A stretch of DNA of 48,407 nucleotides. Origin: Victivallales bacterium (GTDB lineage Bacteria; Verrucomicrobiota; Lentisphaeria; Oligosphaerales; Oligosphaeraceae). A program made the position numbers and the translations under genes. Position 1 is the stretch's first letter; each line of letters starts with the position of its first letter. The notes beneath the pieces were generated by a model, which saw only the letters and a list, made by a program, of their open reading frames with translations, did no database searches and was not told the origin of the DNA. Location: contig JAFPYX010000062.1 of NCBI GenBank assembly GCA_017417585.1, positions 1 to 48,407 on the forward strand, read 5' to 3'. Positions 43,004 to 48,407 of this stretch are shown here, in pieces.

Positions 43004-44833
43004 CTATTCCGCGCCAAGCCACTGCTGGAAGAAGTCGAAGGCAATGGGGACGGCCGTGCGTCCACCAGACTGTCCATGCTCAATCACGCACGCCAGCGCA
43101 TATTTGGGCTGGTCCGCCGGTCCAAAGGCTATCACCCATGTGTTTTTATGCCGATTCCCTCCGTCTCCTACTTCAGCCGTGCCGGTTTTTGCGCAAAGCG
43201 GCAAGCACGCATCCGCCAGGCCATGAGCCGAGCCATTCTTTTCCGTCACCGCCAGTCGCATAGCCTGCTGCACCAATTTGAGATTTTCCTGGCTGACCGG
43301 CAGGCGATTCCGGACAGTGGGCTGGCCGGTCATCAGAAGGCTTCCGCCTGGCGTTCGGATTTCCTGAACCAGATATGGCTTCAGCAGACTACCTCCATTG
43401 GCGATGGCGGCGGTAAAGGTCGCCGCCTGAAGTGGCGTAATGGTGATGGCGCCCTGCCCCAGTGAAGCGTATGCGGTATCCACAGCAATCCAGTTTCGTT
43501 TCCACAATTTCTGCGCTGTGGAGCGTTCGGGGCGCACTCCCGCCGCGTCGCCAATCTCAATGCCGGCAGGCATTCCAATGCCCGCTGTCTTCAGGAATTC
43601 CGCATAGTCATCTATGCCGACCTCCAATCCTAGATGGATGAAAAACGGATTGCAGGACACCGTGATGGCCTCCTGGAGATTCAACACACCATGCCCCCAG
43701 GTCCTGGCACAGCGGATCCCGTGATTTCCAATCATGTATTTTCCGGTGCATTCATATCGTTCATTGGCAAGATCCGGCCGTCGCTCCAGCGCACACAACG
43801 CCAGCAAAGGCTTCATTATCGATCCCGGAGTGTAAAGTCCGCGCGTAGCCCGATTCAGCAACGGCCGTCCCGTCTCGTCTTGCGAAAGCCTTGCCAATTC
43901 TTTTCCGGCAAGAGAAGCCAAGTCATAGCTCGGGGATGAGGCCATGGCCAGCACGGCGCCGGTATCCGCCTCCAGCAACACCAATGCCCCCTGGTACCCC
44001 TGAAGGAGTTCCTCTGCGATTTGCTGCGCCTTGAGGTCAATGGTCAGATAAAGGTCGTTGCCGGCGGTAGGAGGCGTGACCTCGCCGACATTCTCGCGGG
44101 CATAGCCGATAGAGTCCACCACCAGAAGCTGCATGCCGGACTGTCCACGCAACTCTTGGTCGAAAGCTCGTTCCAGGCCATTTCGCCCGATCAATTCCGG
44201 CGTAGTATAGGCCCTGGGGAAATCCGCATTGAATTCACTGGGGTCCGGCTGGTCGCGTCCAGTATATCCCAGCACATGGGTCAAAAGTCCGGGGAAAGGA
44301 TGGACACGCTCCACGCGCGGCTGAACAGCCACTCCGGGCACCACGGGAAGATATTCGGCCATCGCGCTAAGCTCTTCCGGAGTAAGATCCCGGAAGACAG
44401 TCATCGGCAATACTGGCTGTCTGGTCAGCTGACGTTGGACTTGCTGATGTCCCAGGCTGGAACCGCGCCCAAGATACTGCGCCAATCTGCGTTCCGTTTC
44501 CAATATGTATTGAATCGTCTTCTCCTGCTTGCCGGGCTGGCGCATCTCCGAGACATAGAAGACCAGGTCGTAATGCGCCTCATTGTCCACGATGGTCTGC
44601 CTATCAGCGAAGATCCTTCCCCTCACGGAATTGAGCAAAACAGGCCGCCAGGCCTGACGCTGTGCACGCCGTTTCAGCTCTGCGCCCTGCAACACCTGCA
44701 CTTGCCAAAGTCTCAGCGCCAAAAGGCAAAAAAAGCCAACAATGCAAATCATGCAAAACCATACCCGGCGATACATGGTTTGCACGGAGAAATGATCCGC
44801 CAGTGGCTTCTGATGGTCGCTATTCACCCGCAT
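43004..44833 (-). CDS. mrdA: Penicillin-binding protein 2 (elongation transpeptidase)
   Basis: 609 residues. A cytoplasmic tail and one membrane helix (about 22-42) are followed by the pedestal with RGRIFAD (71-77) and LTHVLGYTG, and the transpeptidase domain. The active-site motifs are SxxK S338-K341 (PGSIMK), SxN S393-N395 (SCN) and KTG 549-551 (KTGTAE). It cross-links peptidoglycan during side-wall elongation together with RodA and MreBCD. It starts 2 bases after the mreD-like gene, so the pair is cotranscribed. RodA, MreB and MreC are not in the window. Confidence 0.95.
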   Translation of the reverse strand: MRVNSDHQKPLADHFSVQTMYRRVWFCMICIVGFFCLLALRLWQVQVLQGAELKRRAQRQAWRPVLLNSVRGRIFADRQTIVDNEAHYDLVFYVSEMRQPGKQEKTIQYILETERRLAQYLGRGSSLGHQQVQRQLTRQPVLPMTVFRDLTPEELSAMAEYLPVVPGVAVQPRVERVHPFPGLLTHVLGYTGRDQPDPSEFNADFPRAYTTPELIGRNGLERAFDQELRGQSGMQLLVVDSIGYARENVGEVTPPTAGNDLYLTIDLKAQQIAEELLQGYQGALVLLEADTGAVLAMASSPSYDLASLAGKELARLSQDETGRPLLNRATRGLYTPGSIMKPLLALCALERRPDLANERYECTGKYMIGNHGIRCARTWGHGVLNLQEAITVSCNPFFIHLGLEVGIDDYAEFLKTAGIGMPAGIEIGDAAGVRPERSTAQKLWKRNWIAVDTAYASLGQGAITITPLQAATFTAAIANGGSLLKPYLVQEIRTPGGSLLMTGQPTVRNRLPVSQENLKLVQQAMRLAVTEKNGSAHGLADACLPLCAKTGTAEVGDGGNRHKNTWVIAFGPADQPKYALACVIEHGQSGGRTAVPIAFDFFQQWLGAE

Positions 44834-44835
44834 GT

Positions 44836-45345
44836 CTATAACGCTTCATCATCCTCCGCCTGCTTGGAAAGCCATGCAACGCGGCGGCGCAAGAGGGAAT
44901 TGAGCATCAAAGCCACCAAAGGCGTCAGCAAAACTGCGGCGACCACCTGCGAAGGCAAGGATTGGAACACGGACTTCCAGGTCATGGCATGTCCAGCCGA
45001 ACTCAGCTTGCCAAGAAGATGACTTCCCCAGGAAATCACTCCAATGCAAAACCCCGACATCACCAACGACAGCCACGCCCCCAAGTCACCATACCTCCTC
45101 CAGGTTCCTGAAATGAGGGTCACAGTCAATACGGCGATGAATTGGCTGGGAAACCGGTGCATCCACACGCCATCCAGCACCGCCGAAGCAAGCACCAGTC
45201 CGGCGAACACACGAAGAATGCCATAACGCATGGTAAAGCAGAAGGCGCACACACACAGCAATGGCAGGAAGACACCATAATTCGCCGCCACCACTTCCAG
45301 AATGACGCTCGACATCAACACTATGGCAAACACGGACCAGCTCAT
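44836..45345 (-). CDS. mreD: MreD-like rod-shape membrane protein
   Basis: 169 residues, mostly hydrophobic with about 5 membrane helices and an Arg-rich C-terminus. Similarity to MreD is by size, topology and position directly before the PBP2 gene, the usual order mreBCD-mrdA. MreD proteins diverge strongly, so the call rests partly on context. It would link the cytoplasmic MreB filament to the periplasmic wall synthases. Confidence 0.75.
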   Translation of the reverse strand: MSWSVFAIVLMSSVILEVVAANYGVFLPLLCVCAFCFTMRYGILRVFAGLVLASAVLDGVWMHRFPSQFIAVLTVTLISGTWRRYGDLGAWLSLVMSGFCIGVISWGSHLLGKLSSAGHAMTWKSVFQSLPSQVVAAVLLTPLVALMLNSLLRRRVAWLSKQAEDDEAL

Positions 45346-45378
45346 GGTGAGTAGAGGGACAGAATTACAAGTGCGGCT

Positions 45379-46191
45379 TCAGTCAATTCCCCGTTCCTTT
45401 TTGATGGCATCATACGCGGCATGAATGGTCTGAAATTTTCGGGTGGCGGCGGCTTCCGCCACCTCGCCCTGGCCAGAAACCTTGTCCGGATGATGAATCA
45501 TTGCGAGTCGTCGATAGGCTTTTTTCACTTCGGCATCCGTCGCGTCACGACGGATTTCCAAAACCTGATATGCCCAGTCATCGCCAAGCCTCTCCAGCCC
45601 CGCCTCCATCGCCTTCAATTCGGCCTCCCGCAGTTCGAAGATTGTGGCAATGGCATGAATGACACGTTTCTCCGAATACTCATACTTCCCGTTGGCGAAC
45701 GCTATTTCCAGCAGGAAAAAGAGCAGGTTCCGGCGGGCGTTCATCCGGAGATGATGACGGGCACGGAGCGCGAATTCCTCCACAGACCAGTCACCTTGTG
45801 CAAGCTCCTTGATGAAGCCGATCATGCGCTGCACACCGACACTGTCGAAATGATAATTTTCCCGTAATCGACGCGACACCAGGTCGATTTCCTCTGGTCG
45901 AAGCACTCCGTCAGACTTCATCACTCCGGCAATCAGCACGCAGACGCAGATGGTAAATTCATCTGCCTGCCCTGCTGTCGATCCGTTGTAACCGGGGGGG
46001 GGGACAGCTGAAGAGGCACGACGACTGCTTCTTCCATTCGTCTTCCTCCTTGGTGGCAATGATTCCTCGACAGGTTCTGCCTTTTTAACGGCACTATCAA
46101 TGACCGCCCCCACGCCATATCCGAGAATGGCTCCCCATGGTCCTCCCCAGAGCCCTCCCAATAACGTGCCAATCCATTTGCTGATGCCCAT
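45379..46191 (-). CDS. DjlA-like co-chaperone (TerB and DnaJ domains)
   Basis: 270 residues. A glycine-rich membrane-insertion segment (about 8-32, with GGLWGGPWGAILGYGVGAV) is followed by a basic, Ser/Pro linker, a TerB domain (about 75-190) and a C-terminal J-domain with HPD at 234-236. This is the DjlA layout: a membrane-associated activator of DnaK. The start is taken at the ATG at 46191, with AGAGG 10 bases upstream, rather than the TTG three codons earlier. The linker is encoded by a run of ten C (45994-46003), where slippage would shift the frame before both domains. It ends 33 bp before the mreD-like gene. Confidence 0.88.
   Translation of the reverse strand: MGISKWIGTLLGGLWGGPWGAILGYGVGAVIDSAVKKAEPVEESLPPRRKTNGRSSRRASSAVPPPGYNGSTAGQADEFTICVCVLIAGVMKSDGVLRPEEIDLVSRRLRENYHFDSVGVQRMIGFIKELAQGDWSVEEFALRARHHLRMNARRNLLFFLLEIAFANGKYEYSEKRVIHAIATIFELREAELKAMEAGLERLGDDWAYQVLEIRRDATDAEVKKAYRRLAMIHHPDKVSGQGEVAEAAATRKFQTIHAAYDAIKKERGID
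45994..46003 (-). repeat. Ten-base C homopolymer inside the djlA-like gene
   Basis: Ten consecutive G on the + strand (C in the coding strand) encode the three prolines at residues 64-66. It is the longest homopolymer noticed in the window and lies in a flexible linker. Confidence 0.9.
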
Positions 46192-46417
46192 GTGTTTCAA
46201 ACCTCTGTTTTATTGCAAAGTCAGATTGCCACGCATTTGTCGCCAGGCGTTCCATTCTGTGGCCAACCTACTTCCGGGCGGTTCAGTCGGAAACGCCGCC
46301 GCGCCGGATTTCCTAGCCCCCGTTTCCTGAGTCGGTCGTCCTTCCTCAGGCACCTTCAGAATGACATTAGGAACGGAATAGGGATTTCGGTTGAAACATT
46401 GCAGGTGGGGAATCGTC

Positions 46418-46446
46418 TTGCCAGAAAGAAATCACGATAATATAAT
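46418..46446 (+). promoter_or_regulatory. Strong sigma-70-type promoter
   Basis: TTGCCA (46418-46423), a 17-bp spacer and a consensus TATAAT (46441-46446). This is the best promoter match in the window. It faces the gene at 46561 and would give a leader of about 108 bases. The remainder of the 46192-46560 spacer shows no gene I can support. Confidence 0.65.
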
Positions 46447-46560
46447 CAGCATAGTTCAGCAAACTTGGCAACAACATAGTATCTTAACAAAAATAACCCT
46501 CAGTCGCTTATTCATGCAGCAATAGCCGGCATTCTCCGTCATTTCCAAAGGTTTCCCGTC

Positions 46561-47490
46561 ATGCCACGAGTCCGCAAAACCCCTTTCGAATCCATCCGCA
46601 ATTCCCTCAACCCTGCTCTTCAGCGTGATGTCTTGGAGCGTCTTCGTGAACAATTCCAGAACAAGACAGAAGACCCCGAGACAATTGGCTGGCTGAAAAC
46701 CGGACTCGAGTTCCCCTCGTATGACGACCTGGCGTTCAGCTATCACGGGAATGTCTTCTCCATCAAGATCTACGAATGCAATTCCAAAGGCGAATCGGAG
46801 CTGGAAGCAGAAGAAATCGCCAGACTTCAGGACTACGCCCGGGAAAACAACCTGATTCCGTGTGGGTATCCGGTCGACGCGCAAAGCCATGAACCACTGG
46901 AAGAAGGATGGAACTTGTTGAGCTTGCTGGACGGTTCGCCTGTTGACCCCATCGCCGTTCCGCCTGTTCCGCAGGCGACCTTGTCGAATTGGGAACGGCA
47001 ATCCATCCACACGATGCTCGCTGCGCAATGGCTGGTGCAGAATCGCCGCGGCGAGATCCAGAACCTCTGCACCATCCCCGGTGCCGTGCCACAGTTCTTT
47101 TTCCAGGACGGCGCCGGCAATCGATGCTGGGCTCTCATTCAGGAAACTGACTCCCCGCCGGACATCAAGGCCCTGCTGAAAGACTATCCGGCCCTGAAGG
47201 ATGCCGACGGATATCTTGGCGTGGTCAAACTCTCCAGTTCCGGCGACGCGGAACTTTTACGGGTAAACATGAACAAAGTCGCGGCTGAGTTCAACGGTCT
47301 GAAACGCATCTACCTGGCCCCGACTTCCTCTTTGCTCAGTTCGGAGGATGAACAGGAGTTGCTGGGGCAGGAACCACCAGAACTACCTGCCGACGAACCG
47401 GAAGAAGAGGTGTCTGGCAAGGGCTGTCTGCTTTTCCTGATCGGTTCTTTGGCAGCCTTGTTGGGTGCTTGTTCAATCGTGCATGTTTAA
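46561..47490 (+). CDS. Unknown protein with C-terminal membrane anchor
   Basis: 309 residues, no family recognised. The body is soluble, mixed alpha/beta, acidic toward the end (EEEPs such as PADEPEEEVSG, about 276-286). It ends in a single hydrophobic helix (CLLFLIGSLAALLGACSIV), so it is probably tail-anchored with the body in the cytoplasm. A consensus promoter lies 115 bases upstream of the start. It is separated from the next gene by a degenerate REP-like element framed by an inverted repeat. Confidence 0.75.
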   Translation: MPRVRKTPFESIRNSLNPALQRDVLERLREQFQNKTEDPETIGWLKTGLEFPSYDDLAFSYHGNVFSIKIYECNSKGESELEAEEIARLQDYARENNLIPCGYPVDAQSHEPLEEGWNLLSLLDGSPVDPIAVPPVPQATLSNWERQSIHTMLAAQWLVQNRRGEIQNLCTIPGAVPQFFFQDGAGNRCWALIQETDSPPDIKALLKDYPALKDADGYLGVVKLSSSGDAELLRVNMNKVAAEFNGLKRIYLAPTSSLLSSEDEQELLGQEPPELPADEPEEEVSGKGCLLFLIGSLAALLGACSIVHV

Positions 47491-47494
47491 ATCC

Positions 47495-47608
47495 TGGATC
47501 CGTGAATTTGTGTAGAGCGTGTAGTATCGACGACTGCAGTAGCGCCAGCACCCACGCCGACGGGCTGCGGATGTAGCTTCGGCGACCACGGGTTAATTCA
47601 CGGATTCA
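47495..47608. repeat. Inverted repeat framing a degenerate palindromic element
   Basis: ATCCGTGAATT at 47498-47508 is matched by AATTCACGGAT at 47595-47605, extendable to 14 bp with one G-T (47495-47508 with 47595-47608). Between them lies a degenerate REP-like sequence (about 47530-47590, with GCGCCAGC and GCCGACGGGC). The arrangement looks like a small non-coding insertion with terminal inverted repeats. Confidence 0.5.
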
Positions 47609-47614
47609 AGATCT

Positions 47615-48220
47615 ATGACAATGAATCTGCCGTTTTCCAAATCGTCATGGAGGATGCTTTTTCCCGAATTCCGCATTCCCGTGAAGCACCTTTCAGTTTA
47701 TGCACTTTTAGTTGCGTATTATATATATGCATTATATAAATACTTCGATCTGAATGGCGAGTACAGCACAGTGTTCTGGTACATCCACGGAGTGTTCCAT
47801 GAGGTCGGCCATGCCGTGACCAGGTGGGCGGGGGAAACCATCTGCATCTTGGCCGGAACGATTTTTCAGCTTCTCACTCCCATCGCCTGTGGTTTCTATT
47901 TCTTCCGAAGTCACGAAAAACATGCCGTGCTCATGACCATCGGCTGGCTGGGCTTCGCATTGCTTGACAGCGCCACATATATGCGAGATGCCGTCGAAAT
48001 GCAACTTCAGCTGGTGGCGCCATTCGTGTCGTCCGACGAACTGATACATGACTGGAACTGGCTTTTCACGCACTGGGGAATCCTTCGGCATGCCAATGCA
48101 ATCGGGACTGTCGTCGAGGTGCTTGGTGTGATGGCCGTGGTTCTTTCACTGATGCTCATCGTCGCTGCCTCCCTGCCGTGGCGGAAGCCGGATACCGAAA
48201 TCCGTCAACCAGATTCATAG
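47615..48220 (+). CDS. Integral membrane protein with HEVGH motif (M50-like)
   Basis: 201 residues with about 4-5 membrane helices. HEVGH at 62-66 is a zinc-metalloprotease HExxH motif inside a membrane segment. Downstream FQLLTPI (84-90), D125 (MRDAVEM) and HDWNWL (145-150) are spaced like conserved positions in a family of membrane HExGH proteins I recall from Bacteroidetes. It is probably an intramembrane or membrane-embedded metallopeptidase, but activity is not shown, and such proteins may have other zinc chemistry. Residues about 31-44 use strikingly AT-rich codons. It is followed by a probable insertion sequence. Confidence 0.78.
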   Translation: MTMNLPFSKSSWRMLFPEFRIPVKHLSVYALLVAYYIYALYKYFDLNGEYSTVFWYIHGVFHEVGHAVTRWAGETICILAGTIFQLLTPIACGFYFFRSHEKHAVLMTIGWLGFALLDSATYMRDAVEMQLQLVAPFVSSDELIHDWNWLFTHWGILRHANAIGTVVEVLGVMAVVLSLMLIVAASLPWRKPDTEIRQPDS

Positions 48221-48260
48221 GACAGCAAAAAGAATGGGTTCATTCCCCAACAGCCTACCT

Positions 48261-48407
48261 GGGACCTTAAGAACTTATCCGTAAATAAAAGGTGGAAATC
48301 TAAAAATATCGGTGTATATTATCCATGGTATTCAACCCAAACCCATGGAGAATATATGCCACAGTCAAGTGAAAACAAATCAAGGGTCAAATCGTGGGAA
48401 GTCTCCG
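48261..48407 (+). mobile_element. Left end of a probable insertion sequence (IS5-like), cut by the window edge
   Basis: The base composition drops to AT-rich here, and a reading frame that looks like the start of a transposase begins at 48356. The stretch CCTTAAGAACTTATCCGTAA (48265-48284) could be the terminal inverted repeat. The right end is outside the window, so the boundary is uncertain. Confidence 0.4.
48356..48407 (+). CDS. Start of a probable transposase (partial)
   Basis: 17 codons are visible, running to the window edge: MPQSSENKSRVKSWEVS. The pattern 'basic residues, then WEVS' resembles the N-terminus of IS5-family (DUF4096-type) transposases, which usually continue with a Trp/Leu and a PLIP motif. 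A GGAG lies 5 bases before the ATG. With so little sequence, the call is tentative. Confidence 0.5.
   Translation, partial: MPQSSENKSRVKSWEVS

Noticed and set aside
46192..46440. 82-codon frame in the spacer upstream of 46561
   Set aside because: Low-complexity Arg/Ser-rich product ending before the promoter; no support for coding.

Overview
The window is GC-rich, almost entirely protein-coding DNA from a bacterium of the PVC type. My best guess is a Lentisphaerota/Victivallales or Kiritimatiellota-like gut or sediment organism. The basis is the mix of genes: a GH78 rhamnosidase, a formylglycine-generating-enzyme-like secreted protein, a giant Calx-beta/beta-helix surface protein, several Gfo/Idh/MocA oxidoreductases, sugar ABC transporters and many weak or absent Shine-Dalgarno sites. 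No rRNA, replication origin or CRISPR array is visible. The phylum is an inference; no marker gene here settles it.

Layout. 1-540 is non-coding with a row of stem-loops. 543-6039 (+) holds a Gfo/Idh/MocA oxidoreductase, a PglK-like ABC exporter and a ribose-type ABC importer (ATPase and permease, no binding protein). 6052-6696 (-) is an HD hydrolase. 6723-9360 (+) is a UgpC/MsmK-type ATPase and two coupled membrane-anchored unknowns. 9542-13055 (+) holds housekeeping genes: ettA, nth, a sirtuin and a small basic protein with its own terminator. 13165-17244 (+) runs nrdR, an unknown, a CrtI-like flavoprotein and an unusual L7Ae-like/Gfo-Idh fusion. 17361-18002 is a proline-rich lipoprotein. 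18218-22944 (+) is a complete TolC/MacA/MacB-type tripartite efflux operon. 23098-23835 is a ferredoxin-reductase-like flavoprotein.

24143-35234 (-) is an accessory block of two secreted proteins: an FGE-like protein, followed downstream by a 3239-residue surface protein. 35763-42761 (+) holds an orphan DNA methyltransferase, an acetylxylan-esterase-like hydrolase, two tandem zinc-ribbon/TPR-like membrane proteins and a GH78 alpha-L-rhamnosidase. 42859-42933 is tRNA-Glu(CTC) with a strong terminator. 43004-46191 (-) is a djlA-like/mreD-like/mrdA (PBP2) cell-wall cluster. 46561-48220 (+) holds two membrane unknowns, the second with an HEVGH zinc-protease motif. The right edge enters what looks like an IS5-type insertion sequence.

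The most unusual feature is in the spacers. Several carry stacked short tandem arrays with a 7-base unit (a different sequence in each array) or a 9-base unit, and some run directly into the next start codon. A second family, palindromic repeats of 31-32 bp period, recurs at three to four intergenic loci. A third, 62-bp tandem family lies behind the giant gene. The most unusual proteins are the L7Ae-like/oxidoreductase fusion and the rhamnosidase with a Cys/His-rich head.
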